Shown: one piece after another, positions 9,998 through 17,792 of the stretch
Position numbering within the stretch: position 1 is the stretch's first letter
Layout of the letters: every line of letters begins with the position of its first letter
Assembly: GCA_009924095.1 (NCBI GenBank)
Contig: RFSG01000022.1
Location: forward strand, 1-32,348
Source: Sphingobacteriia bacterium
GTDB taxonomy: Bacteria > Bacteroidota > Bacteroidia > J057 > RFSG01
Direction of reading: 5' to 3'
DNA: 32,348 nucleotides
Notes under the pieces: model-generated
What the model was told of the DNA's origin: nothing
What the model saw: only the letters and a program-made list of their open reading frames with translations
Databases searched by the model: none
Made by a program: the position numbers and the translations under genes

Positions 9998-10011
9998 ATA
10001 AATTAATTTAT
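9998..10011 (+). terminator. Weak candidate terminator at the end of the plus-strand cluster
   Basis: A perfect 14-bp AT-only palindrome (ATAAATTAATTTAT) is followed by CTTTTTTG. It lies between the convergent 39-codon ORF and the minus-strand barrel-like gene, and overlaps that gene's stop codon. A stem without G or C is thermodynamically weak, so only the place and the T-run support the call. Confidence 0.25.
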
Positions 10012-10748
10012 CTTTTTTGCGCTTGCACCCTGATCCCTGCTAACAACATCCAGGCGGTTCCTCGCAAAGGGGTGTCGGATTCCCATTGATAACTTCTGCG
10101 TGCCAGCAAATATTCGGCAGCATCATAAATTTCCATCCTAGGCATAAACCGAAAACCGATTTCAGGAGAAACCTGTATTCTCCATTTTTTATTTCCTTCG
10201 ATTACTTTAAAAGAATTCCGTAATCCTTTTCCAATAGATATTTCAAGTAAATACTGGTAAGCACTACTCATTCCAGGGTCTACAGGGTATCCTAAGGTTT
10301 CCCGAATCACTCGATAATATCCTAATCCTACTCCCATTCCTGCTCGTACCCAAACTGAATTAAAAAATCCATTCCCATTTTCCCAAGGAACATATCGCAT
10401 AGAAAGTATGCCTTCTCCAATTCCTGAACGCGTAATAATAGAAAAATTATTCCCGTTTCCCTGAGCTGTAAAATGTTGAAACCCTAATGAAAATTCAGCA
10501 TAACACCTTTGCCAAACAGGTAAAGAAACCCCAGCCTGAAGCGCTATACCATGTGATAAATAATTTAAAGGATTATTCATCCCTACTTGCCCAAATCTAT
10601 ACTCATGATAGAGTTTATCTAACTTTGGGAACGTAAGATAACGGTATTGGGGTGTCACCCAAAAAATGGGTGTTGCATTTCCGCCCAAGAAAACTCCCAG
10701 GAAAAATAACCCGGAAATGAAACTACTTATGACGTTCCGATTTCCCAT
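10008..10748 (-). CDS. Exported beta-barrel-like protein of unknown function
   Basis: The 246-residue product begins with a signal-peptide-like stretch (basic MGNR then FISGLFFLGVFLGG, possible cleavage near the GGNA at residues 22-25). The rest is rich in Gly, Tyr, Phe and Trp with alternating hydrophobic strands (WVRAGMGVGLGYYRV, YLLEISIGKGL, WRIQVSPEIGFRFMP, AWMLLAGIRVQA). That pattern fits an outer-membrane barrel of about 8-10 strands, although the C-terminus (QKR) is not the classical aromatic ending. I recognise no named family. The start ATG at 10748 lies inside the 3' end of the amine oxidase gene (22-bp overlap in another frame), so it is very likely translated from the same message. 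A role in the envelope alongside the exported oxidase is inferred only from this coupling. Confidence 0.65.
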   Translation of the reverse strand: MGNRNVISSFISGLFFLGVFLGGNATPIFWVTPQYRYLTFPKLDKLYHEYRFGQVGMNNPLNYLSHGIALQAGVSLPVWQRCYAEFSLGFQHFTAQGNGNNFSIITRSGIGEGILSMRYVPWENGNGFFNSVWVRAGMGVGLGYYRVIRETLGYPVDPGMSSAYQYLLEISIGKGLRNSFKVIEGNKKWRIQVSPEIGFRFMPRMEIYDAAEYLLARRSYQWESDTPLRGTAWMLLAGIRVQAQKR

Positions 10749-12106
10749 ACGGCTCTTTGTGCAGATTCCATTGCTCCCTGAACAGTAGCATAATGAACAT
10801 CATTCATGGCTTCCCCGGCAAAATAAATTTGTTGATTAACCGGTTGACGCAATATTTTCCGGTTTGCCTGCGCTCCTGCCTTTGCATAACTATAAGCCCC
10901 TTGAATCCAAGGTTCTTTCGACCAATCTTGGATATGCCATTTTTGTAAGTCCTGCGCTAAACCTACCCCCAGATAATATTCTAACCGCCCTAATACACGA
11001 TTAACGGCTGCTTGGGGTTCTAACTGACTTAAGATTTCAGCACCTGCCCCCATCACAAATACCGTTAAGGTTCTATTTAATACAGCTTCCTTTCCTTGGC
11101 TAGTTGCCCATATCTCAGGAAGGGAGTCTTCTAAAATTATTGAACCCATATCTTCAGGCCACCAGGTTTTTGAAAAACGCAAAAACATTTTAATTCCAGT
11201 ATCCATACCAAAAGAATTAAATTGATTTATTTTTTCTGTGGGTAAGGGTGGATCAAATTGAATAATCCCTTGTTTTAATATACTTAAGGGTACGGTTACA
11301 ATTGTTTTTTCGGCAGGATAAACGACCCCTTTTGCATCAATCACTTCCGTATACTCTGACCCATAATTAATTCGGGTAATAGGAGTTACTACTTTTACTT
11401 TGGGAATAATTTCCGGAAAAAGTTTTTCTAAATAATCGGTAAAACTACCGGAAGATAAAATCAAATTATTATCCCCAGATCTCCACTCTCTGTTTTCATA
11501 ATTAATTGCCTTAACCGAAATACGATCCGCAGAAGTTCCGAAATCGTTGCAAGATCGTGCGTACACCAAGGTTTGTGACAGCCTTTGATCCTGGGGTAAG
11601 CGCCCCTGCCACCAATCCGATAACGAATTATCCGATAATATAGAACCTGTCTCTAATTCGTTTAATACCTCTATTCCCGGCTTAATTCTACTATCCTGAT
11701 CCCATAAATATTCTGGTACTAATTCACCATTGATACTTAAATAATCCTGCTGATCAGGGTTAATTAATTTTGCCCCAAGTTGAAATAAAGAATCAAACCA
11801 AATTGAATTTTCTCCGTGTATTTCTTCTGCGCCTAATTCAATTGGATACGTTTCAAAACCATTCAAACTTTTAATTCTTCCTCCAACTTGCGCACTGGCT
11901 TCAAAAACTGTATGACTAATTTTATGCTGGGTTAATAATTTAGCAGCATATAAACCCGCCATTCCTGCTCCTACAATATTTACATGACCTTTAAATTTAA
12001 ATTCTTTATCCATGCGCTTCTCTTTACATCCAAATTCAAAAAGAGTAGGTAAAGCTACCCATCCAGCGCTTAATGCAGATTGAATTAAAAATGACCTTCT
12101 ACGCAT
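10727..12106 (-). CDS. Exported FAD-dependent amine oxidase (monoamine oxidase family)
   Basis: Flavin amine oxidases oxidise primary or polyamines to aldehydes, releasing ammonia and H2O2. This 459-residue protein has a dinucleotide-binding GAGMAG motif (46-51, preceded by VNIV) followed by the FAD-ribose acidic region FEASAQVGGRI. It also has the typical GAYSYAKAG block and the C-terminal FAD-contact segment IYFAGEAMNDVHYATVQGA, where the oxidase family has AGE. The N-terminus carries a twin-arginine motif (RRSFL at 3-7) and a hydrophobic stretch up to Cys27. It is therefore probably folded with FAD in the cytoplasm and exported by Tat; C27 could be lipidated, although the residues before it (EFG) are a poor lipobox. 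It lies 18 bp after prfC and overlaps the next gene by 22 bp. The substrate is unknown; L-amino-acid oxidase activity is an alternative. Confidence 0.85.
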   Translation of the reverse strand: MRRRSFLIQSALSAGWVALPTLFEFGCKEKRMDKEFKFKGHVNIVGAGMAGLYAAKLLTQHKISHTVFEASAQVGGRIKSLNGFETYPIELGAEEIHGENSIWFDSLFQLGAKLINPDQQDYLSINGELVPEYLWDQDSRIKPGIEVLNELETGSILSDNSLSDWWQGRLPQDQRLSQTLVYARSCNDFGTSADRISVKAINYENREWRSGDNNLILSSGSFTDYLEKLFPEIIPKVKVVTPITRINYGSEYTEVIDAKGVVYPAEKTIVTVPLSILKQGIIQFDPPLPTEKINQFNSFGMDTGIKMFLRFSKTWWPEDMGSIILEDSLPEIWATSQGKEAVLNRTLTVFVMGAGAEILSQLEPQAAVNRVLGRLEYYLGVGLAQDLQKWHIQDWSKEPWIQGAYSYAKAGAQANRKILRQPVNQQIYFAGEAMNDVHYATVQGAMESAQRAVWEIGTS

Positions 12107-12124
12107 AATTAATAAATAATTATA

Positions 12125-13705
12125 TTATCCTTCTGAGGTAAATAAAAATTCAATTTTAGGAGATGCTTGTCGAATATTTTGTAATCCCCATTCTGACTCA
12201 GCAAAATATACCGGACGTTCCTCTTTATCCCAGGCAATTTGCGCATACCGAAGTCGAATAAATTCTTCCAATGCTTTGGAATCTTCTGATTTTATCCAAC
12301 AAGCTTTAATAAATCGTAAGGGTTGAAAATCACAAGATGCCCCATATTCATGCTCCAACCGGAAACGAATTACATCAAATTGTAATTCTCCAACTGTACC
12401 AATAATTTTTCGATTACCAGGTTGTTGTAAAAATAATTGAGCTACCCCTTCATCGGTTAATTGACGAACGCCTTTTTCTAATTGTTTAGTTTTAAAAGGA
12501 TCTTTATTTACTAATTCCCGGAATATCTCCGGTGAAAAACTGGGAATTCCTTTAAAATGTAAAACTTCCCCTTCGGTTAATGCATCTCCAATTTTAAATT
12601 GCCCACTATCATACAATCCAATTACATCCCCAGGCCATGCTTCTTCAATAATAGATTTTTCATTTCCGATAAAACTTGCCGGACTGGTAAATCGTATTTT
12701 CTTTTCTAAACGAGGATGATAATAAAATTGGTTACGTTCAAACCTACCCGAACAAATACGTAAAAAAGCAATTCGATCCCGATGATTGGGATCTAAATTG
12801 GCATGTATTTTAAATATAAATCCCGTTAATTTTTTTTCATTCGCATTAACAGGTCTTTCTTCTGTAATTCTTTTTTCAGGTGCCGGAGCAATTCGAATAA
12901 AGGTTTCTAATAATTCCCGAATACCAAAATTATTAACTGCACTACCAAAAAACACCGGAGCTACGGATCCACTTAAATAATCTTCTAAATTAAATGTATC
13001 ATATACGCCATTAATCAATTCTACATCTTCTTGTATTTTTTGAATATATTTTTCTTGCAACCAAGTTTTTAAGGCCGGATCATATAAATCCTTAACCGCA
13101 ATAATTTCTTCATTTACCTTCGTTTTATCAGGCTTAAATAAATGTAATGCCTGATCATATAAATTATACACCCCTTGAAAGGTTTGTCCTTGGGATATAG
13201 GCCAACTCAACGGCCTTACCCGAATAGACAATTTTTCTTCTAATTCATCTAATAAATCAAATGGATCTTTACCCTCACGATCTAATTTATTGATAAAAAT
13301 AATTACCGGAGTATTTCGCATTCGGCAAACTTGCATAAGCTTTTCGGTTTGTTCCTCCACTCCTTTTACACAATCTACCACTAGAATAACACTATCCACA
13401 GCGGTAAGCGTTCTATAAGTATCTTCAGCGAAATCTTTATGCCCAGGGGTATCTAAAATATTTATTTGTTTATTCTGATAAGTGAACGTCATTACAGAGG
13501 TGGTGACCGAAATTCCCCTCTGTCGTTCAATCTCCATAAAATCAGAAGAGGCGGATTTTTTAATTTTATTGGATTTTACTGCCCCGGCAGTTTGAATAGC
13601 TCCTCCAAAAAGCAAGAATTTTTCAGTAAGGGTTGTTTTCCCCGCATCGGGGTGACTAATAATTGCAAAGGTTCTTCTACGGGAAATTTCCTGATCCAAA
13701 TTCAT
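12125..13705 (-). CDS. prfC: Peptide chain release factor 3
   Basis: RF3 is the translational GTPase that removes RF1/RF2 from the ribosome after peptide release. The 526-residue length is normal for the family. Visible motifs are G1 HPDAGKTT (18-25), the RF3-type G2 region [12 protein letters not shown] (61-72), G3 DTPGH (85-89) and G4 NKLD (139-142). These are followed by the beta-barrel domain II ([20 protein letters not shown]) and the RF3-specific C-terminal domain with [18 protein letters not shown]. It is distinguished from EF-G by the short domain layout and the SSDFMEIE segment before G2. A clear TAnnTTTG box lies ~20 bp upstream of the ATG, so it probably heads the transcript that also carries the oxidase and the barrel-like gene. 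Confidence 0.97.
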   Translation of the reverse strand: MNLDQEISRRRTFAIISHPDAGKTTLTEKFLLFGGAIQTAGAVKSNKIKKSASSDFMEIERQRGISVTTSVMTFTYQNKQINILDTPGHKDFAEDTYRTLTAVDSVILVVDCVKGVEEQTEKLMQVCRMRNTPVIIFINKLDREGKDPFDLLDELEEKLSIRVRPLSWPISQGQTFQGVYNLYDQALHLFKPDKTKVNEEIIAVKDLYDPALKTWLQEKYIQKIQEDVELINGVYDTFNLEDYLSGSVAPVFFGSAVNNFGIRELLETFIRIAPAPEKRITEERPVNANEKKLTGFIFKIHANLDPNHRDRIAFLRICSGRFERNQFYYHPRLEKKIRFTSPASFIGNEKSIIEEAWPGDVIGLYDSGQFKIGDALTEGEVLHFKGIPSFSPEIFRELVNKDPFKTKQLEKGVRQLTDEGVAQLFLQQPGNRKIIGTVGELQFDVIRFRLEHEYGASCDFQPLRFIKACWIKSEDSKALEEFIRLRYAQIAWDKEERPVYFAESEWGLQNIRQASPKIEFLFTSEG

Positions 13706-13723
13706 GCGGTGGGGTTATCCTTG

Positions 13724-13731
13724 CAAAGATA
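13724..13731 (-). promoter_or_regulatory. Bacteroidota-type -7 promoter element for prfC
   Basis: Read on the minus strand the bases are TATCTTTG, an exact match to the TAnnTTTG -7 consensus of the primary sigma factor of Bacteroidota. It ends ~18 bp before the prfC ATG, leaving a short leader. No clear -33 TTG is seen at the usual distance, so the call rests on the -7 element and its position. Confidence 0.55.
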
Positions 13732-13853
13732 CAAATCGTATTCGGCTCACTCGCTTTATTTTACCTGAGGGCTCTGTTATCGCTTATCTGATTATATTGC
13801 AACATACTTACACCTGGTGTGTTAAAAATATTGGGAAAAAATATTAACAGAAA

Positions 13854-14198
13854 ATGAGATTCGAAAAAAGAAAAGAAAAAGTAGCCACCCTTCCCACCTT
13901 TATCTTTCGGATGGGGCGGTATGCATTGTTTGCTTTATTATTAATTGGTTTCTCCACTTCTTTAGGTACCGTAGGCTATCATTACATAGGGGAATTAGAA
14001 TGGATAGATAGTTTTCACATGGCATGTATGATTCTAACCGGTATGGGTCCAGTTGCAGAAATGAAGGGGAACTCAGCAAAACTATTCTCATCGTTTTATG
14101 CCCTTTATAGTGGGGTTGCATTTTTAAGTATTACTGCCGTATTTTTTTCACCCATCATTCATAGAGTATTGCATATTCTTCAAGTGGAAGAAGATTAA
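13854..14198 (+). CDS. Small two-helix potassium-channel-like membrane protein with a GMGP filter
   Basis: The 114-residue protein has the fold order of a two-helix pore module. There is a basic cytoplasmic N-terminus, TM1 (about 23-45), a pore helix (WIDSFHMACMILT, 50-62), a loop at the position of the selectivity filter (GMGPV, 63-67), and TM2 (about 77-101) with a hinge glycine at 87, where ALYSGVAF resembles the Y.L.G..F of Ion_trans_2 proteins. The filter keeps both glycines of GYGD but has Met for Tyr and Pro for Asp. It may therefore not be potassium selective, or may not conduct at all. The short acidic C-terminus (VEED) carries no ligand or RCK domain. It is divergent from prfC and 173 bp upstream of the erythrin-VIT gene. 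The family relation is inferred from pattern, not from an alignment. Confidence 0.65.
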   Translation: MRFEKRKEKVATLPTFIFRMGRYALFALLLIGFSTSLGTVGYHYIGELEWIDSFHMACMILTGMGPVAEMKGNSAKLFSSFYALYSGVAFLSITAVFFSPIIHRVLHILQVEED

Positions 14199-14371
14199 TT
14201 TATTTTAAATTTAAATTAGTCAATTAAATGTTTTTTATAAATATATTTAAATTTTTATCCTCTTGATAAATTATTTAGAATAAATTAAAACAACATCCCG
14301 ATTTTATTATGCAATTAATATTTTTAATCTATTAAATTAAGTATATTTACTCATACACTCAGATTAAAAAG

Positions 14372-15472
14372 ATGTCCATTTTAAAACATATTCAAACCGA
14401 AGTAGATGCCAGTTATTTGTATGGGATATTAGCTCAAACGGAAGACAACCCACAGGTAGCGGATGTTTTCAAGCAAATGAGTGAAATAGAAAAAAGCCAT
14501 GCAGTAGCCTTCATGGAAAAACATTCCATCCCTTTATCCCAAATGCCAAAGCCGTCCTTGCGGGCGAAAATATTAAAAGGAATTGGTAAAAGATTAGGGA
14601 ATGATATTTTATTAGGGGTTTTATTGGATACCGAAAAAAGCCTTTCCTCATCCATATTAAATATCCGCAAAAAATCGAATTTAGCTACTTCCGTTTCAGA
14701 TACTTCTCATGTTACCGTAATCAGAAATTTACTCGACACTAAGAAATCTATTAACAGTTCAGTATGGGTAAGGTTTGAAAGCCGACATCGTTCTGTGGGT
14801 GGAAATGCCTTACGCGCTGCTGTTCTGGGAGGAAACGATGGCTTAGTCTCCAACTTTAGTTTGGTAATGGGAATTGCAGGCGCCAGCAGTGGTCAGACCG
14901 AAGTGTTGCTTGCCGGCTTAGCTGGACTTTTAGCTGGCGCATTATCCATGGCTTTAGGGGAATGGATTTCGGTGAAAAGCTCTCAAGAACTATATGAGAA
15001 CCAAATGGATTTGGAAATGGAAGAATTAGAAACCCATCCTGAAGGGGAACAAAAAGAACTAACCCTCATTTTCCAAAGCAAAGGGATATCACCGGAAGAA
15101 TCCGCGCGATTAGCCGCTGAATTAATGTTGGATAAATCCAAAGCCCATGAGATGTTAGTAAAAGAAGAATTAGGCATAAATTCAGATGAGTTAAAAGGCT
15201 CCGCTATGGAAGCAGCGCTTTCCTCCTTTCTGCTATTTGCGATCGGTGCAATTATTCCTGTTTTTCCCTTTTTCTTTTTAGGAGGAACTACTGCTGTATT
15301 TTTAAGTATCGGAATGAGTGCCATTGGATTATTCCTGATTGGGGCTGCTATCACTCTTTTTACCGGAAAACCTATTTTGTTCTCTGGAATGCGTCAGGTA
15401 TTTTTCGGGCTTTCCGCAGCAGCTATCACGTATGGAATTGGTTCACTGATTGGAATTTCTATCGCGGGTTAA
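14372..15472 (+). CDS. Erythrin-VIT fusion: ferritin-like domain plus VIT1/CCC1 metal transporter
   Basis: Residues ~1-125 form a rubrerythrin-like helical domain with possible di-iron ligands E10, E24 and E40-x-x-H43 (SEIEKSH). The second half of the bundle has E88 and D110-x-x-H113 where a second ExxH would be expected. Residues ~146-366 are a VIT1/CCC1 transporter. They include the hallmark LGGNDGLVSNFSLVMGIAG (152-170), the cytosolic metal-binding helices after LGEWISVKSSQELYENQ and the final three hydrophobic spans. This architecture matches the membrane-bound ferritin-like exporters (MbfA type) that move Fe2+ or Mn2+ out of the cytoplasm. The length of 366 residues is typical. The ATG at 14372 follows an AT-rich 173-bp leader. 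Iron versus manganese cannot be told from sequence. Confidence 0.88.
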   Translation: MSILKHIQTEVDASYLYGILAQTEDNPQVADVFKQMSEIEKSHAVAFMEKHSIPLSQMPKPSLRAKILKGIGKRLGNDILLGVLLDTEKSLSSSILNIRKKSNLATSVSDTSHVTVIRNLLDTKKSINSSVWVRFESRHRSVGGNALRAAVLGGNDGLVSNFSLVMGIAGASSGQTEVLLAGLAGLLAGALSMALGEWISVKSSQELYENQMDLEMEELETHPEGEQKELTLIFQSKGISPEESARLAAELMLDKSKAHEMLVKEELGINSDELKGSAMEAALSSFLLFAIGAIIPVFPFFFLGGTTAVFLSIGMSAIGLFLIGAAITLFTGKPILFSGMRQVFFGLSAAAITYGIGSLIGISIAG

Positions 15473-15531
15473 TCTCACGATAATCCTTAAATTCAGGGAT
15501 ATAGTATTCCGTTACTTTTACTGATATAAGT

Positions 15532-15963
15532 ATGAAAATAGCATTTCTCTCATTTCTGTTAACTTTTGTGCTGATAGAAGGCAGCGCCTTATCTATTTCA
15601 CCCCGAAAAGTCCCCCAGAACATTCTGGATGCTCAGCATACAATGTATCCCCAAATTCAAAAAGTATCCTGGAGCCAGGAAAAAGAAAACTATGAATGCT
15701 CCTTTATTCAGGCAGGCATTGAATATTCTGTAGTCTGGTCTCCCGAAGCTAAGTTGCTGGAAGTAGAAATGGAAATCCCCCTTTCCGAAATACCAAACGT
15801 TATTACTGAATATATCCAAAAACAATATAAACATAAAAAACCCAAAGAAGCTGAAAAAATTATTATGCTGCCAACAGGTGAAATACTATATGAAGTTGAA
15901 ATAAATGGAAAAGATTATTTATTTAATTCCAGTGGAACACCGATTACTGCTGAAAAAAGATAA
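15532..15963 (+). CDS. Exported PepSY-like small protein
   Basis: The 143-residue product starts with a signal peptide (KIAFLSFLLTFVLIEGSALS, cleavage near 20-22). After that comes one alpha/beta unit with an ILDAQHTMYPQIQKVSW block and a YECSF..AGIEYSVVWSPEAKLLEVE block. A second unit follows with EYIQKQYKHKKPKEAEKI..LPTGEILYEVEINGKDYLFNSSG. This two-unit layout, with tryptophan in the first helix-strand turn and F-x-x-x-G at the end, matches the PepSY-like periplasmic proteins (DUF2874 type) found in many Bacteroidota. Their role is poorly known; they are often described as inhibitors or chaperones of envelope enzymes. It lies 59 bp after the erythrin-VIT gene and may be read through from it. 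Confidence 0.7.
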   Translation: MKIAFLSFLLTFVLIEGSALSISPRKVPQNILDAQHTMYPQIQKVSWSQEKENYECSFIQAGIEYSVVWSPEAKLLEVEMEIPLSEIPNVITEYIQKQYKHKKPKEAEKIIMLPTGEILYEVEINGKDYLFNSSGTPITAEKR

Positions 15964-16104
15964 TTTTCGAAGGAAATTAAACTTAATATTTTCAAAAGTG
16001 TAAAAAGTTGTAATATTACCTAACTTCTGTGGAGTTCAGAAACCACATTAATAAACGGGGCGGAATCGAAAAGCCTGATGAGTAGAAATGTATTGAGAAA
16101 AACT

Positions 16105-16341
16105 ATGAAAAAAACTGTAATGACCTTGTTGGCGATTTGTGTAATTGCCACTACCATGACTTCTTGTGCCACTGTTTTTGGAGGAAAAGTAAGTGATTGC
16201 CAGCGCACTAAACCTGCTAAAGGCCAACCGACACGCCAAATTAGAGCTGTTGCACTAATTGCAGATGTTTTATTATTCTGGCCCGGTATTATCGTTGACT
16301 TTGCAACCGGCGCAATCTACAAACCTTGCAATTCTAAATAA
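16105..16341 (+). CDS. Small YceK-like lipoprotein
   Basis: I use the ATG at 16105 and not the upstream ATG at 16078, because the shorter 78-residue form starts with a clean lipoprotein signal: KKT, the hydrophobic VMTLLAICVIATT, then MTSC with the lipidated Cys. The mature part is short: ATVFGGKVSDCQRTKPAKGQ, then a hydrophobic ALIADVLLFWPGIIVDFATGAIY, ending in a second Cys (KPCNSK). The order (a Cys-rich head, then a DxxxxWPxxxVDxxTGAIY segment) resembles YceK/YidQ-type lipoproteins, whose function is unknown. Two cysteines in the mature part (SDCQ and KPC) could pair. A strong hairpin terminator follows directly. Confidence 0.72.
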   Translation: MKKTVMTLLAICVIATTMTSCATVFGGKVSDCQRTKPAKGQPTRQIRAVALIADVLLFWPGIIVDFATGAIYKPCNSK

Positions 16342-16350
16342 TTCCATTTA

Positions 16351-16389
16351 AATAATAAAGCCGGCACCCTAAATGCCGGCTTTATTATT
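16351..16389 (+). terminator. Strong intrinsic terminator
   Basis: A perfect 15-bp inverted repeat (AATAATAAAGCCGGC and its complement) is separated by a 9-base loop and has a GC-rich core flanked by A and T runs. It begins 9 bp after the lipoprotein stop codon and ends 8 bp before the RDD gene, so it separates the two transcripts. Confidence 0.85.
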
Positions 16390-16397
16390 TTATAAAT

Positions 16398-16757
16398 ATG
16401 AAAAACATTCCTTTTAAATTAATTAATTTCAGTATTGATACCTTAGTGTTTTTTGGGTCATGGTTCTTGGTGCTATATCTTTTTAACACATGGATTCCAC
16501 AAGAGAATGTAAAATGGTACACCATGATATTATACTTCGTATATTATTTTCTATTTGAATCTTTCGTTTTAAAAACACCAGGAAAATGGATTACCAAAAG
16601 TAAAATAAGTAATTCAAGTACGTTACCAATCCCCTTTATACTTGCTGTTTTTATAAGGAGCATCATTCGTTTGCTTCCTTTGGATATATTATCTTACTTG
16701 TTTTATCCAATTGGCTTACATGAGAAATTGTCTGGGCTTTATACGATACAAGAATAA
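16398..16757 (+). CDS. RDD-family membrane protein
   Basis: The 119-residue product has three hydrophobic spans (about 13-32, 41-58 and 73-102, the last split by SIIRLLP). It also has the marks of the RDD family: an early FSIDTLVFF (the aspartate of the first helix), the loop motif ESFVLKTPGKWITKSKI (TPGK at 60-63) and the arginine-containing FIRSIIRLLPLD in the last helix. The family's first arginine is missing, with INFSID in its place. RDD proteins are small inner-membrane proteins, some linked to ion exchange; most have no known role. It stands alone: a terminator lies before it and a 214-bp AT-rich gap after it, in which I see no gene. Confidence 0.75.
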   Translation: MKNIPFKLINFSIDTLVFFGSWFLVLYLFNTWIPQENVKWYTMILYFVYYFLFESFVLKTPGKWITKSKISNSSTLPIPFILAVFIRSIIRLLPLDILSYLFYPIGLHEKLSGLYTIQE

Positions 16758-16971
16758 TATGAAATTATAGAATGCAATTAATTGAATTGTGCAGTTGTTA
16801 AAATAAATGTTAGAATGCTTTTGGTTTTATTTACATTCTCTAATGTTCAAATATATTAAAGAATGAAATCGTTTAAATATAACTTATGTTAGAAAAATCA
16901 ATTTTAATGTTTAACTTGTTAAATCAATAACTAGGCTTGTAAGCAATAGTGAAGCATTATTAGGTAACAAT

Positions 16972-17697
16972 ATGAATCTAAAAACTTTTGAAAGCGATAT
17001 AAGTAAAAAAATATATCCCGTAAGCGAAAAAATATCGGGTAAAGAGATAAGGCCAAGTATATTAAAAATTATTCAGGAAGACTTTCCTGAATTTTCGGAG
17101 AAAAACGATATATCCTTAAGTGAACTGAATATTTACCGAAATAAATATATAGCGGAAGCGCAAGTTTCACAAAACAATGAAATAGAATATCTAACGCAAA
17201 AAGTGCATCAGGCGATTACCGATAAAACGACGATATCGGAAGTATTAGCCGAAGATAATGAAGATCATCTCACCGTGGGTCAGAAAGTAGCAGATAAGGT
17301 TGCGCTTTTTGGGGGAAGTTGGGTATTTATCATTTCATTCTTGGGGTTTTTATTTATTTGGATAATAATAAATGTATTATGGCTTTCCAATAAAGGGTTT
17401 GATCCCTATCCCTTTATTTTATTGAATTTAATATTATCTTGTATTGCGGCAATGCAAGCACCCGTAATTATGATGAGTCAAAATCGTCAGGAAGAAAAAG
17501 ATAGAAGTCGCTCTAAAAAAGATTATATGGTAAATCTAAAATCTGAATTTGAAATTCAAGCACTACATGAAAAGTTAGATCATTTAATTATTCATCAACA
17601 TCAATATTTATTAGAAATTCAAAAAATACAAATGGATATGATGAATGATATATTAAATCGACTTCCAAATCTAAATCCAGAAACAAAAAATCATTAA
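16972..17697 (+). CDS. DUF1003 membrane protein
   Basis: The 241-residue product has a hydrophilic N-terminal part (~1-100), then the DUF1003 core. The core has VGQKVADKVALFGGSWVFI leading into TM1 and a short loop (LSNKGFDPYPF). TM2 reads ILLNLILSCIAAMQAPVIMM and runs into the charged MSQNRQEEKDR segment that marks the family. A C-terminal helix follows (KSEFEIQALHEKLDHLI) with a histidine cluster (HQHQYL) and a likely coiled coil. The function of DUF1003 proteins is unknown. The N-terminal extension, with a SEVLAEDNEDHLTVG junction, is longer than the bare two-helix core. The 95-bp gap to the next gene holds no visible terminator. Confidence 0.85.
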   Translation: MNLKTFESDISKKIYPVSEKISGKEIRPSILKIIQEDFPEFSEKNDISLSELNIYRNKYIAEAQVSQNNEIEYLTQKVHQAITDKTTISEVLAEDNEDHLTVGQKVADKVALFGGSWVFIISFLGFLFIWIIINVLWLSNKGFDPYPFILLNLILSCIAAMQAPVIMMSQNRQEEKDRSRSKKDYMVNLKSEFEIQALHEKLDHLIIHQHQYLLEIQKIQMDMMNDILNRLPNLNPETKNH

Positions 17698-17792
17698 AGC
17701 ATTCCGTATGACCGTTTGCTAAGTAAAGAAATATATACAAATAATGCTCTTAATTTCAGTACCTTTATTTACTAATAAACTAAAAATCTAAA

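Noticed and set aside
14199-14371. Fur-like or riboswitch leader upstream of the erythrin-VIT gene
   Set aside because: The region is almost pure A/T, so partial matches to iron-box patterns are expected by chance; no stable GC-containing structure or conserved aptamer core is visible.
14983-15354. 123-codon minus-strand frame
   Set aside because: It lies wholly opposite the erythrin-VIT gene, has low-complexity residues and no domain pattern; it is the antisense shadow of a well-supported gene.
16758-16971. Possible small RNA or hairpin (TTAGAATG with CATTCTCTAA) in the 214-bp gap
   Set aside because: The pairing is imperfect, the region is uniformly AT-rich, and neither a promoter nor a terminator frames it.
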